Virus record (IMG/VR): IMGVR_UViG_3300033388_005292
Location: 1 to 32,817 of that record
DNA length: 32,817 bases
Strand: one strand, 5' to 3'
Source of the DNA: a virus
Positions 14,952-24,092 of the stretch are shown one piece after another. The notes beneath the pieces were generated by a model. The model worked only from the letters and a program-made list of their open reading frames with translations. It did not search any database and was not told the origin of the DNA. Each line of letters starts with the position of its first letter. The stretch's first letter is position 1. A program made the translations under genes and the position numbers.

Positions 14952-16356
14952 ATAAATTTTTCCTCAATTCTTTAAGATCATTTAACCACATTTTCTGTAT
15001 GCTTGTATTTTTCAATACATCCAATTCATTTTTATGATTCATTATATCCTTCATCATTTTACTTTGTTTTTCTTCAGTAATTGATGAAATCGGCATATTT
15101 AATAAAAAATCATATGAGCCATCAATTGCTTCTATTTTTTTAACTTTTTCAAGATCAGTGATGATATCTTTAGTCTTACTGTTCATAATCTGTAATTTTT
15201 TACTTACAACTAATTTAATAAAAATGATTTTAGATTTCAATACTTTAATATCTTTTATTATATTTTTTAATAAAAACGCTTTTCGTTTCTTAGTATAATA
15301 CAATTTTATTTTGATATATCTTTCAATCAGCTCTTTTGATGAATCGAAATGTATGATACTCATTTTTTCATCATTACAATTATAATATTCTTTATAAGTA
15401 TTAGAAAGTGCAAATATATCAAGTATTTTTTCATCTGTATGTTTATTTAAAAAATCTCTAGTGACTTTTACTTCAAATTTAAACGTATTTTCAATAGATA
15501 AATCCTTATAATTTTTTATAATACCTTCATCTTGAAGATGATCTAAATATTCAATATATGTAAGTGTTTTAGATTCTTTATTAGATTTTTTCTTAATTAA
15601 TGAATAAGTAACTCTTTTAGATTTATTATATCCAAAAGGTAATTCAGTTATAAGAATTGTTGTAGTATTTTTACGCATGAATTTTCCATCAATCTTATAT
15701 GAATTATCACCTAAGTCAGTTACTTTACCAGTAAATCCTTTATAATATGGTAAGAAATCATAACGTGGTGTTTTACCTGTAAGACGATTTTCAATATAAT
15801 TAATTAATTTTTCAGGATCTCGTGGTAAAATAAATTGTCTGAATCCAATAGACAACCCTTCAAACCCATTAGCTAAAATCATAGGTATAGTGGGAACAAA
15901 AAACCGTGGTTCAATTATCATTTCACCATCTTCAGACGTTTGTTTAACAAGTAATGGTTTATCATCTTTTTTGAAAATATATTGTAAATTTTTCCTACAA
16001 GATGTTGATATATAACGTTCAGCGGAAGCCTTATTAACAGTCCTTACACCAAAATTACCTTCAGTAGTAAGTAATGGAACATTATTAGGTCCGACAAAAT
16101 CCTGAGCAACACCTATAATAGGACCATAAAGACTAGTTGAACCATGATGGTAATCACAAAACTCAGAGGTTTTAGCCATTAAACGTTCGACTTTTAAATT
16201 TATAATTTTCTTCTCAATAGCTGTATGGATTACTTTTCTACGAGATATATTAAACCCATCTATATATGATGCAATTTTTCTAGCAACCTCATACGCCGCA
16301 TATTGAGCATAATCATTCTCAAAAAAATCTGTAACTTTTACTTCATTAAATTCCAT
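14944..16356 (-). CDS. 52: DNA topoisomerase II medium subunit, gp52-like
   Basis: This 470-residue protein is the DNA-cleaving subunit of a T4-type type II topoisomerase (GyrA/ParC-like; T4 gp52 is 442 residues). GNFGVRTVNKASAERY places the catalytic Tyr at 115 next to Arg 114, close to the T4 active Tyr. IEPRFFVPTIPMILANGFEG is the conserved tower/hinge segment that follows. The C-terminal half is helical and basic, and there is no GyrA beta-pinwheel domain, as in T4. It works with the ATPase subunit encoded 7 bases upstream (16364-18283) to relieve topological strain and support origin firing. Confidence 0.95.
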   Translation of the reverse strand: MEFNEVKVTDFFENDYAQYAAYEVARKIASYIDGFNISRRKVIHTAIEKKIINLKVERLMAKTSEFCDYHHGSTSLYGPIIGVAQDFVGPNNVPLLTTEGNFGVRTVNKASAERYISTSCRKNLQYIFKKDDKPLLVKQTSEDGEMIIEPRFFVPTIPMILANGFEGLSIGFRQFILPRDPEKLINYIENRLTGKTPRYDFLPYYKGFTGKVTDLGDNSYKIDGKFMRKNTTTILITELPFGYNKSKRVTYSLIKKKSNKESKTLTYIEYLDHLQDEGIIKNYKDLSIENTFKFEVKVTRDFLNKHTDEKILDIFALSNTYKEYYNCNDEKMSIIHFDSSKELIERYIKIKLYYTKKRKAFLLKNIIKDIKVLKSKIIFIKLVVSKKLQIMNSKTKDIITDLEKVKKIEAIDGSYDFLLNMPISSITEEKQSKMMKDIMNHKNELDVLKNTSIQKMWLNDLKELRKNLYE

Positions 16357-16363
16357 TTATACC

Positions 16364-18283
16364 TCAACTTTTTAAAATATCCAATTTAGTATTAACTATA
16401 TATTCTTTTCTTATATCTGATGTTTTCTTTGATAACCAATTATGTATATATTCATCTGAATTATCATTTACAACTATTTTTTCGAGAAAATAATTAAAAC
16501 CAAATTGTTTTATTAAAGGTTTTAGTTCAGATGGTTGCCATGTACCCAATCCTTTAAAGTATTTTGATTTCATCCCTTTAATAGAGTTATTTTCTCTAAA
16601 ATTATTAAATTCTTTATAATTGAAAAAATGTTGGACAATTTTATTATTCTTCTTTAGTACAATTAAAGGTGTTCGAAAACGTAAAAGTTTTCCCTTTTTG
16701 ACAATATCAGGTATAATCTTATTAAAAAATCCAATCATTAATCCTTGAATATGTGCACCATCAGCATCTTGATCATTAGCCATAACTATGTAATCATATT
16801 GACAATCAGTATCTGATATATCTTGAGTAATGTTCAATCCAAGAATTTGTATAATACCATTTAATTCAGTATTTTTAAGAATAGTATTATTACTTCGTTC
16901 ATATGCATTTAATGGCACACCTTTCATTGCATAATAACCAATTTCTTCCCTGCCGAGAATAGGTGAGATACCACCAAAGGCTGAATCACCCTCACAGAGA
17001 AACAAAAAACGTTGTTTTCTACTAGGTGGAAAATATTTTTCTAATTTAACTTTTTTCTTTAATAGTTTTTTATTAGCTGTATCAGCTTCTTTCTGTTTTT
17101 TATATTCTTCTTTAATTCTATATGTGTCGATAATAGGATCAATAAAATCTTTGTTTTTTATAATTTTTGTTACGAACTTATCCCAATTTATATCTCCAAG
17201 GAAATCCTTAATAGAGACTCTACCATCTTCCTTATCTTCTTTTGAAACTGTAATACTATTAGTAAGACGTTCTTTTGTTTGACTATCCACTTCAATACTA
17301 GGGAAATTTCTGAAGATTGATATTATTTGAAGCTTATTCTTAATATCCCCCGGCTTCATATTAGGGAAGCGTTTTATGTACTTATCTTTAATTCTATTAA
17401 CAACCATATTTAAAATATGGTCAACATGATTACCACCATTACAGAAATTCAACCCGTTTACATGTGAGGAATGTCTAAAATCATCTGATTCATTAGGCAT
17501 TATACATATGATGTAATTATCATCTTCAAGATATTCAAAAGTATTTCCAAATGCTTGAAGATATGTTTTAGTCATTTTGGCTCGAACTTGTTTACCATTG
17601 AACACAAATTTGATTTTAGGGAATGTAACACCAAGATGTGTTAGACGTTCTTTGATTAATTGTTTATGCTTCGGATCAATAGAATCTAAACCGAATCTAG
17701 CCAAGTCAGGTTCAAAATAAACTTTTGTACCATGTTTAGAGCTTTTACCCATTTTAAAATCATACTCACTTAGATTGTTTCTACAATTCAATGAGATTTT
17801 TTTACCATCATGACAAGTTTCCATATTAAATACTTTTGAAAAACAGTTGGTAATAAAGCTACCTACACCATTCATACCTAAGCCTATACGTCCATCATCT
17901 GAAAAATTAGCTCCAGCTTTAGCTTTAGTAAAGGCTACAACAGGTGCCCAATCTTTCTTGTTGGTCTCTTTGTTAATAACCTTTTTGATAGGGATACCAC
18001 GTCCATCATCACAAATAGTGACATCATTATTAGTGATATCTATTTTGATATTTGCACCAAATTTAAAACCAGTTCTAATAGCTTCATCTACACAATTGTC
18101 GATAATTTCATTAATTATCTTCAATAAACCTTCAACTGATTCATATTCCACATAATCAAACTTACTATTTGATTTAAGGAAAAATCCTTCTTTTGTTGTA
18201 GGTTTTATACTCCCTAAATATTGGGAGGGTCTTAAAAGTACGTGCTCTACATCAGTTAATATTTCTACATCATTTTCTTTCAT
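16364..18283 (-). CDS. 39: DNA topoisomerase II large subunit, gp39/gp60 in one chain
   Basis: This 639-residue protein combines both parts that T4 encodes separately as gp39 and gp60. The GHKL ATPase has the N-box NEIIDNCVDEA (58-68), D92-D-G-R-G-I97, and GLGMNGVGS (134-142). The TOPRIM domain has LCEGDSAFGG (E431-G-D-S) and NDQDADGAHIQGL (D504, D506, D508), which bind the metals needed for cleavage. Length equals roughly the sum of the two T4 proteins and the reading frame is uninterrupted. Partner of gp52 immediately downstream. The promoter region upstream is shared with the divergent patatin gene; TATATATAAT-like sequence near 18310-18320 may be its -10. Confidence 0.95.
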   Translation of the reverse strand: MKENDVEILTDVEHVLLRPSQYLGSIKPTTKEGFFLKSNSKFDYVEYESVEGLLKIINEIIDNCVDEAIRTGFKFGANIKIDITNNDVTICDDGRGIPIKKVINKETNKKDWAPVVAFTKAKAGANFSDDGRIGLGMNGVGSFITNCFSKVFNMETCHDGKKISLNCRNNLSEYDFKMGKSSKHGTKVYFEPDLARFGLDSIDPKHKQLIKERLTHLGVTFPKIKFVFNGKQVRAKMTKTYLQAFGNTFEYLEDDNYIICIMPNESDDFRHSSHVNGLNFCNGGNHVDHILNMVVNRIKDKYIKRFPNMKPGDIKNKLQIISIFRNFPSIEVDSQTKERLTNSITVSKEDKEDGRVSIKDFLGDINWDKFVTKIIKNKDFIDPIIDTYRIKEEYKKQKEADTANKKLLKKKVKLEKYFPPSRKQRFLFLCEGDSAFGGISPILGREEIGYYAMKGVPLNAYERSNNTILKNTELNGIIQILGLNITQDISDTDCQYDYIVMANDQDADGAHIQGLMIGFFNKIIPDIVKKGKLLRFRTPLIVLKKNNKIVQHFFNYKEFNNFRENNSIKGMKSKYFKGLGTWQPSELKPLIKQFGFNYFLEKIVVNDNSDEYIHNWLSKKTSDIRKEYIVNTKLDILKS

Positions 18284-18347
18284 AAATTATTCGAGTACCG
18301 TTTTAATTATTATATATAGACTTTTTTAGGCTTTTTTCAATTTTTTT

Positions 18348-18370
18348 CGACTTAATAGTCGTATTTTTTA
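18348..18370 (+). terminator. Hairpin with T-run between divergent genes
   Basis: CGACT and AGTCG form a 5-bp stem around TAAT and are followed on the plus strand by TATTTTTTA. It sits just before the late promoter of the patatin gene, so it may block read-through into that gene or be part of a regulatory site. The stem is short. Confidence 0.35.
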
Positions 18371-18375
18371 ATAAA

Positions 18376-18383
18376 TATAAATA
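18376..18383 (+). promoter_or_regulatory. T4-type late promoter for the phospholipase gene
   Basis: TATAAATA on the plus strand begins 34 bases before the ATG of the patatin-like gene. An AGGA ribosome binding site follows. This gives the gene its own late expression although its neighbours face the other way. Confidence 0.7.
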
Positions 18384-18409
18384 AACACTAACATATAGGA
18401 AGTCCAATT

Positions 18410-19408
18410 ATGATTACCATTTTATCAATTGATGGTGGTGGTATAAGAGGCGTTATCCCTGCTAGGATAATCATTGAGATTGAGAACATATTAAAAGTAA
18501 AACTAAATAAGGAAAAAATCGACATATCTGATTATTTTGATCTTATAGCTGGATCAAGTACAGGTGCAATACTTGCATTATTATATTCACTCCCAGATCA
18601 TCCTGATTCCTCAGAAATCCTTAATATTTATTATGATAACGGGAAGAAAATATTTAAAACCAATTTTTGGAAGAGAATTACCTTTGGGTTATTTTCAGAA
18701 AAATATGAAACAAAAAGTATAAAGAATACTCTTAAAGAATATTTTAGTGATTTTAAACTTAGTGATCTTAAAAAGGATTGTTTAGTAACTGCTTTCGATA
18801 TGGAACAATATCGAAGTATTTTTTTCACAAACCCTAAAAGTGATGATAAGGATTTTAAATTAGTTGATGTCGCTTTATCTTCTTCTGCTGCACCTACTTA
18901 TTTTGATCCTTATCCAATGGAATCAGTAGATAAAACAAATAAACATGTAAATGTTGATGGTGGTTTATTTGCAAACAATCCAGCTATGTGTGCAATGATA
19001 GAAGCATGTAAAAATTATAAATGTGATTTAGATGATATTACTATAATTTCCATTGGTACAGGTATGAAATGTGAAAAAAGTCTTTCTATATCTTATGAAA
19101 AGGCAAAAAAATGGGGATTAATTAAATGGATTAAACCACTTATTAATATAATGATGTATGGTACATCAAATATAGTTCACCATCAGTTAAAAATCCTTTT
19201 TACATATTTAAAATCTGATTATTATCGTCTTCAACCAGTTTTTAGTATAAAAGATCAGAAAGATATTTCATTAGAAATGGATGATGCATCAAAGAACAAT
19301 ATAGAAGCATTATTGTTAAAAACTGAAAATTATATTGTAGAAAATTATAGTAAATTGATAAAAGTTGCAGATAAATTGATCGAATTATACGACGAAAAAA
19401 ATTCATAA
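18410..19408 (+). CDS. Patatin-like phospholipase
   Basis: This 332-residue protein is a complete patatin-family acyl hydrolase, which cleaves fatty acids from membrane phospholipids. The oxyanion loop DGGGIRG is at residues 8-14. The nucleophile elbow GSSTG (48-52) contains Ser50, and the partner Asp183 lies in NVDGGLFANNP. The layout resembles the stand-alone bacterial patatins, including the CapV effectors of CBASS defence. No signal peptide or membrane segment is seen. It is the only plus-strand gene between 1 and 24134, convergent with uvsW (12 bases between stops), and has its own late promoter. Possible roles are damage to the host membrane at lysis or membrane remodelling; an anti-phage role against competitors is also possible. 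Confidence 0.92.
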   Translation: MITILSIDGGGIRGVIPARIIIEIENILKVKLNKEKIDISDYFDLIAGSSTGAILALLYSLPDHPDSSEILNIYYDNGKKIFKTNFWKRITFGLFSEKYETKSIKNTLKEYFSDFKLSDLKKDCLVTAFDMEQYRSIFFTNPKSDDKDFKLVDVALSSSAAPTYFDPYPMESVDKTNKHVNVDGGLFANNPAMCAMIEACKNYKCDLDDITIISIGTGMKCEKSLSISYEKAKKWGLIKWIKPLINIMMYGTSNIVHHQLKILFTYLKSDYYRLQPVFSIKDQKDISLEMDDASKNNIEALLLKTENYIVENYSKLIKVADKLIELYDEKNS

Positions 19409-19420
19409 AATTCTTTCAAT

Positions 19421-21055
19421 TTAATCATCTTCATCTTCATCAGGGAAATGATATTCTCGAACTATTTTTTTATCATAAGGTACATCAATAGCTTTAATTA
19501 TAAAATCATCCTTTTCAATCCCGTAATGAGTATCATAAAGCTTTAATCTATCAACAAAATGCCTTTTAGAATAAAAGAAACTATGATAGAAATCGATAAC
19601 GTTAACAGAACTCTTACCATCCATTAAACGTAATCCACGTCCTATAGCTTGGATAATTTTAACTACTGCTTTACCTGAAGAAAACCCAAACCCTATATTT
19701 CTAATATTTTTAATACTCATTCCAGTACCAATACATCTAGTATTACCTATAAGAAAACAATCATCATATAATTCCATTTCTTTACGAACATTATCTCGGT
19801 ATTTCAATTTTGTCTTACCGTCAATATAATATAATCTCTTATTATCTTTGTTAATAGATTTTAAATACTCGTATAATTTCTTTCCATGTTCGATATGATC
19901 AAATAAAATTATAGTATTTCCTTTGAATTTATATAAAACTTTAACAACAAATTTATTAGTAAAGGAACAATCTTCTATATATTCCCATTCCATAGGAAAC
20001 CATAAACGATTAATTTCTTCTTCAACTTGCCTAATAAGATCCGGATCACCTAATTTCTCTACATTTTCTTTCATATCTAATAATTTTTGAGGAGTCTTAA
20101 ACTTTACATTATTTCCATGTTCAAAAAATACTGATATCATTTTATTTTTAGCTATAAATCCTCTGTCTTGTAATTCTTTAGCGCGAATGGTTTTGAGTAC
20201 TGGACCTAATAACCCTACCATTTCCCATTCATTAGGTTTCCATTCAGATTCAGTACCAGTGAACCCAAAGGATCTATATTTAGCTGTTTTAGCTAATAGT
20301 GCACTAAATAAACTTCCATTACTAACCCCGTGACATTCGTCAACTAATAATAAATCAAAATCTGGAATTTCACTTTCTATTCTAGGTTTATTACCTTTTC
20401 TACTTTTAAACGAATATTGAACATTTGTTATAATAATTTTTTGATCACCTATTTCATCAGAATCCTTACTTGCACCAAATTTGCAAATATCAGAACGATC
20501 AAAACCATATTCAACAAAATCCTCAGTAAACTGATTCAATAATGATATATTAGGCACTACAACTAATACACGTTTAGTATCAGCATATTCAAGTGAATTT
20601 TTAACTATACCATACATTATTAAGGATTTACCTGCACTTGTAGCAAAAATAAAACATCCTCGACCAACTTTTAATGCTTTACGAATAGCTTCTTCTTGGT
20701 AATCATGATATTTAAATTCTTCATTATTAGGTTGGAGTAAATCAAAATCAGTCACTTTAGATGGGATTATCATATGACGCACTTCAGAAATATCTATTTT
20801 TATACTCATATCATATTTTTTGATGAATTTAATAATGTCTACAGACAATCCCGGTTTAAACGTATAGATATCTGAGATACAACTAATATCATCTTTAGAC
20901 CAATTTCCACCTTTAGTCCATTTATGTTTACGTCCTTTATCATTTTTCACACTAAAGGATTTCCGAATATATTTAAGAAGTCCTTCATTATTAGACTTCA
21001 TTTTTATTCTAGATTTATTAACCTTAACAAATTTTATATAAGTTTTAGATATCAT
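19421..21055 (-). CDS. uvsW: UvsW-like DNA/RNA helicase
   Basis: This 544-residue SF2 helicase matches T4 UvsW (about 500 residues). The small N-terminal domain (1-110) precedes the Q-like YHDYQEEAI motif, Walker A ATSAGKS (138-144), DECH (239-242), a FTGTESEW motif III region, and QAIGRGLRLMDGKSSV as motif VI. In T4, UvsW unwinds R-loops and branched DNA, switching replication from origin to recombination mode. It is overlapped by one base with the UvsY-like gene upstream, matching the T4 association. The C-terminus is very acidic (DEDEDD). Confidence 0.92.
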   Translation of the reverse strand: MISKTYIKFVKVNKSRIKMKSNNEGLLKYIRKSFSVKNDKGRKHKWTKGGNWSKDDISCISDIYTFKPGLSVDIIKFIKKYDMSIKIDISEVRHMIIPSKVTDFDLLQPNNEEFKYHDYQEEAIRKALKVGRGCFIFATSAGKSLIMYGIVKNSLEYADTKRVLVVVPNISLLNQFTEDFVEYGFDRSDICKFGASKDSDEIGDQKIIITNVQYSFKSRKGNKPRIESEIPDFDLLLVDECHGVSNGSLFSALLAKTAKYRSFGFTGTESEWKPNEWEMVGLLGPVLKTIRAKELQDRGFIAKNKMISVFFEHGNNVKFKTPQKLLDMKENVEKLGDPDLIRQVEEEINRLWFPMEWEYIEDCSFTNKFVVKVLYKFKGNTIILFDHIEHGKKLYEYLKSINKDNKRLYYIDGKTKLKYRDNVRKEMELYDDCFLIGNTRCIGTGMSIKNIRNIGFGFSSGKAVVKIIQAIGRGLRLMDGKSSVNVIDFYHSFFYSKRHFVDRLKLYDTHYGIEKDDFIIKAIDVPYDKKIVREYHFPDEDEDD

Positions 21056-21516
21056 TACATTAGTTTCATTAATTCTACAGCATTTTTAACGGAATAACCG
21101 AATTGAGATAAGACTTTACAACAATCTTCTAAATAATTAATCAATTCTTTTTGTAACTCAATAGTATCCCTTATTTTTTGTAAATCTTTTCGTTGTTTAA
21201 CTTCCCTATCAACAACAAAAGAAGGTCTACCATCATCAACAAATTCTTCTTTGATTATATCTTTCTTTTTAGTATACGCTTTCTCTAAACGTTTTAAATA
21301 GTTTCTTTCTTTGAACAATGAATTTATATAACCATGATGTATAGTAGGAGCAACTAAAGCCTTTTCATGGATATTCATATCTCTCAATTCTAAAGATCTC
21401 TTAATTGAATTACTATATCTTCTAATTTTTTCAGGAAGATTCTTCTCAGCCTCTTCAAAAATATCAATAGTTACTTTATCAATTCCATCTGGATATTCGT
21501 ACTTTTCTTCGTCCAT
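21055..21516 (-). CDS. uvsY: UvsY-like recombination mediator
   Basis: This 153-residue, helical and highly charged protein resembles T4 UvsY (137 residues). The N-terminal FEEAEKNLPEKIRRYSNSIK aligns in style with the start of UvsY. The C-terminal YLEDCCKVLSQFGYSVKNAV matches the LLDFCSGALDAIKSRGFAIK region of T4. UvsY loads the UvsX recombinase on gp32-coated single-stranded DNA. Its position directly beside uvsW, with a TAATG overlap, supports the call. The similarity is judged from memory and is weaker than for UvsW. Confidence 0.7.
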   Translation of the reverse strand: MDEEKYEYPDGIDKVTIDIFEEAEKNLPEKIRRYSNSIKRSLELRDMNIHEKALVAPTIHHGYINSLFKERNYLKRLEKAYTKKKDIIKEEFVDDGRPSFVVDREVKQRKDLQKIRDTIELQKELINYLEDCCKVLSQFGYSVKNAVELMKLM

Positions 21517-21517
21517 T

Positions 21518-23122
21518 TTAATTCTCCATTAAAGATGTTTTCCACCATTTGGGAAAACGGGTTTCAGTTTTATTATAAAACCAATTAAAACTTTGGTCTA
21601 AAATATATGCTGTTGCAAAATCATCAACACTTCTAACACTTCTACCTGTCATTTGGATAAGTGATTGGATAGTTTCATTCTCATACCAACGAGCATCACG
21701 TTCCATACGTGTTTTAATCCAAGGATCACCTAAGTTGCCATAAGGTAGCTTACAAACGATAGTAAAACGACTTAAATTATCATCAAGAGAAATACCTTCT
21801 GTTAATGAAGGAGATATTAACACTAAATCATCTCTTTTACTAGTCATAAAATAATCAAGTTGTTCATTACGTTCTTTACCTCTAGGCATAATGAGTCTAT
21901 CGTTATTTATATTGCTTATTAAGTATTTTGCTATATCATAATTTACAGTATGTATAATACCTCTTTCATTTTCATGAAAGTCTAATAAATCCTTTATAAC
22001 TTCTAAAAGTATGGGTTTATTTTCCTCTTTATTTTTATAATTTAAGTTTACTACATCTAAATTATGAATAGGACGTTTATCAGGAGGAATTGGTGAATCA
22101 CATGATATAAATACAGCATCTTTTACATCAAATCCTAAATCCTTACAGAATTGTTGTTTATCAAAAATTGTTGCTGACATAGCTAAAACCCTTTCACCAT
22201 AATCTAAAAGGAATGGTTTACCATATTGTCTAGCATAAATCGGTTTAAAAGTTATTTCCAATTTAGCTTTTTGAATCGTAATACCATTTTTAAAATCATG
22301 ATTATAATTCTCAGCCATATTAATACTATCTAAAATACGATTTAGGAAGATTAAACGTTTTTTATAAAAATCAAATTCATAAGTATTTGGTGTAACCATT
22401 TCTATTTCAGATTCATCTTCTTTATATTGGTTTTCTATATCTTCACGAAAATCATTAAACAACCATTCATATTTTTCTTTTTCGGTTACAGATTCTTCTG
22501 GAATATTTAATATGTTTTTAATTTCATGATGATGGAATTCTTCTTTAGATAATGATAATGTCATAAAATTAATTAATTCATTTTCACTATTATGACACTC
22601 ATCAAGTATTAATAGATTTCTAGGTGAATGTTTTTCAAAATCAGAAAAATTCATTCCGATAAAATAAGAATAATTTGTAACCATCATACCTGAATTATAA
22701 GCAGTTTTTCTAGCTTCTTTATAAACACAATCTTGACAACCTTTATTCCCTCTAGAACAATGACCAGCATCACATGTAAATTTTGTGTTTTGTTGACAAA
22801 CGTAATTATTTTTACCTTTAATAAGTTTCATACCGATTTTAGAAAAATCGTTCATATATTGATCTTGTAAGGTTTTTTGTGATGTTACAACATAACTCGA
22901 TTTATAATAATTAGATAAAGTAACTCCAATAGCTGATTTACCAATTGCTGTAGGAGCACATAAAATAACTAATTTTTTTCCACTATCAAAGGATTTTGTA
23001 ATTGCATCAATAATTTTCCTTTGTTTAGGTCTAGCAGAAGGAAAGGGAAAATATTTTTTAAAATCATCATTATTCATATATTTAAATATCCATTTTTGGT
23101 TAAGGTACATGTATTTAAGCAT
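21518..23122 (-). CDS. DinG/XPD-family Fe-S DNA helicase
   Basis: This protein of up to 534 residues is an SF2 helicase of the Rad3/XPD/DinG type. Walker A is CAPTAIGKSA, motif Ia VTSQKTLQDQ, and motif II LDECHN. Between them, NYVCQQNTKFTC, CSRGNKGC and CVYKEA provide the four Cys ligands of a 4Fe-4S cluster. C-terminal motifs include MSATIFD, LISPSLTEGISL and QMTGRSVRS. Such 5'-3' helicases unwind forks, R-loops or D-loops. Neither candidate start (ATG 23122, 23107 or 23077) has a good ribosome binding site; 23077 (MNNDDFKKYFPFP) begins nearest the conserved domain. T4 uses Dda and gp41 and lacks a DinG-type protein, so this is an addition. Confidence 0.88.
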   Translation of the reverse strand: MLKYMYLNQKWIFKYMNNDDFKKYFPFPSARPKQRKIIDAITKSFDSGKKLVILCAPTAIGKSAIGVTLSNYYKSSYVVTSQKTLQDQYMNDFSKIGMKLIKGKNNYVCQQNTKFTCDAGHCSRGNKGCQDCVYKEARKTAYNSGMMVTNYSYFIGMNFSDFEKHSPRNLLILDECHNSENELINFMTLSLSKEEFHHHEIKNILNIPEESVTEKEKYEWLFNDFREDIENQYKEDESEIEMVTPNTYEFDFYKKRLIFLNRILDSINMAENYNHDFKNGITIQKAKLEITFKPIYARQYGKPFLLDYGERVLAMSATIFDKQQFCKDLGFDVKDAVFISCDSPIPPDKRPIHNLDVVNLNYKNKEENKPILLEVIKDLLDFHENERGIIHTVNYDIAKYLISNINNDRLIMPRGKERNEQLDYFMTSKRDDLVLISPSLTEGISLDDNLSRFTIVCKLPYGNLGDPWIKTRMERDARWYENETIQSLIQMTGRSVRSVDDFATAYILDQSFNWFYNKTETRFPKWWKTSLMEN

Positions 23123-23174
23123 GCATAAAATTATCTAGTCTATTTATTATAATAAAAAAATACATTATTTAAAG

Positions 23175-23202
23175 ATCAAAAATGAAAATGTGTAACATTT
23201 TC
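23175..23202 (-). terminator. Putative terminator of the structured RNA
   Basis: On the minus strand GAAAATG and CATTTTC form a 7-bp perfect stem around TTACA and are followed by ATTTTTG and further T-rich sequence. It lies directly after the long-range helix and before the helicase gene leader, where an RNA end is expected. Confidence 0.5.
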
Positions 23203-24019
23203 GAGGGTGAATTACGACCAAAGGAGTAAGAGGGAGTGCCTTAACGGGACGCCCTCAAAGGATCAGGTTATTTTAAAGATCATTAAATTCTCTTATTAGT
23301 CCAAAATTTAATATTAATTTTAAATTCAATTTAAGAGGGTCACTTTGAGTAACCCTCTCTTACTCCTTTGGTCGTAATTCACACCCGAAGTGCTTCACAC
23401 TTCATTGTCGTTCCACTCCTTTTAAATAAAGTATTTTAAATTATTAATTATATTAAATAAAAAGTAATTTTAAGATATGGGAACCCATCACCTATCGGGT
23501 TGAACCACTTGATAGGCTTATAAATTTATGGACTTTAACCAAACGTTACATATCATTGTGTTAACGACTGCCTGTTTTTCCCAAGCAGAGACGACAAATT
23601 AACTGGAGAATGGACATCACTCCTATTAGAATAAAAATTCTAATACCGTATATAAACAGAGTAGATTAAAACTACACAAATTCTCTTTTGCCAACAATAT
23701 CTTACGTATAAACTCGTTGTAATAATGGTGTATCTTATCGATACTAAAGTGTTCCCTATTGCCTGTAGGCTGTTTTTTATCCCAGTTGGGTTATATCGTA
23801 TATAATCTATCTCTATAAAAAGAGTTCAGCGAGGGAGCCCTTAAACTGATCAACTATATACTTCACATCCAATTATACTTTCATATAATCAAATAAGCTC
23901 CGGTTGTATGCCGTTTCCCCTTGCTATCGGGACGTCGGGTGTCATACTATCTCTGCGTATTCTAAACACTTAACATTATCAACGCTATGTAATTCTCTAT
24001 ATTTTCTTAAAAGTCTTTT
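23180..24019 (-). ncRNA. Candidate large structured non-coding RNA, about 840 nt
   Basis: The only long gap in the window (23123-24134) has no credible reading frame but is full of helices. Examples are the 25-bp perfect pairing of 23208-23232 with 23357-23381; the 11-bp hairpin 23334-23344/23348-23358 with a 3-base loop; a 6-bp hairpin GAAGTG/CACTTC at about 23386-23402; an 8-bp ATTAGAAT/ATTCTAAT hairpin near 23625-23644; GCCTGTAGGC and CCCAGTTGGG near 23761-23790; and a three-part stem GTATG-CCG-CCC with GGG-CGG-CATAC near 23906-23946. Local GC is higher than in the genes around. A consensus sigma-70 promoter faces it from the right, and a terminator-like hairpin closes it. I cannot match it to a known family; GOLLD- or ROOL-type ornate RNAs are the nearest idea. 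No tRNA, tmRNA, RNase P or group I core is visible. Confidence 0.6.
23208..23381. repeat. 25-bp perfect inverted repeat enclosing two hairpins
   Basis: Bases 23208-23232 are the exact reverse complement of 23357-23381. A GGGTG/CACCC extension continues outward after a 2-base bulge. Inside are the 11-bp hairpin at 23334-23358 and a GAGGG/CCCTC hairpin at 23230-23256. As RNA this would be a very stable long-range helix closing a multi-branched junction. Confidence 0.92.
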
Positions 24020-24025
24020 TAAACA

Positions 24026-24054
24026 ATTATAATGAGATTTTTAACTAATTTCAA
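24026..24054 (-). promoter_or_regulatory. Consensus sigma-70 promoter driving the structured RNA
   Basis: On the minus strand TTGAAA (24054-24049) and a perfect TATAAT (24031-24026) are separated by exactly 17 bases. This is a strong host-type (early) promoter pointing left into the gene-free structured region. No protein gene lies within 900 bases downstream. Confidence 0.75.
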
Positions 24055-24092
24055 CAACTATTTCAAAATAAACACTATTTTTTTGGAAATTT

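Noticed and set aside
23375-23420. Eight-codon ORF (MKCEALRV) behind an AAAGGAG on the minus strand within the structured RNA
   Set aside because: It is very short, lies in the hairpin GAAGTG/CACTTC and has no supporting context; the Shine-Dalgarno-like sequence is probably structural.
23180-24019. tRNA, tmRNA, RNase P RNA or group I intron in the gene-free region
   Set aside because: No GGTTCGAATCC-type T-loop, acceptor pairing, tmRNA tag frame, RNase P core or group I P7 core could be found on either strand.
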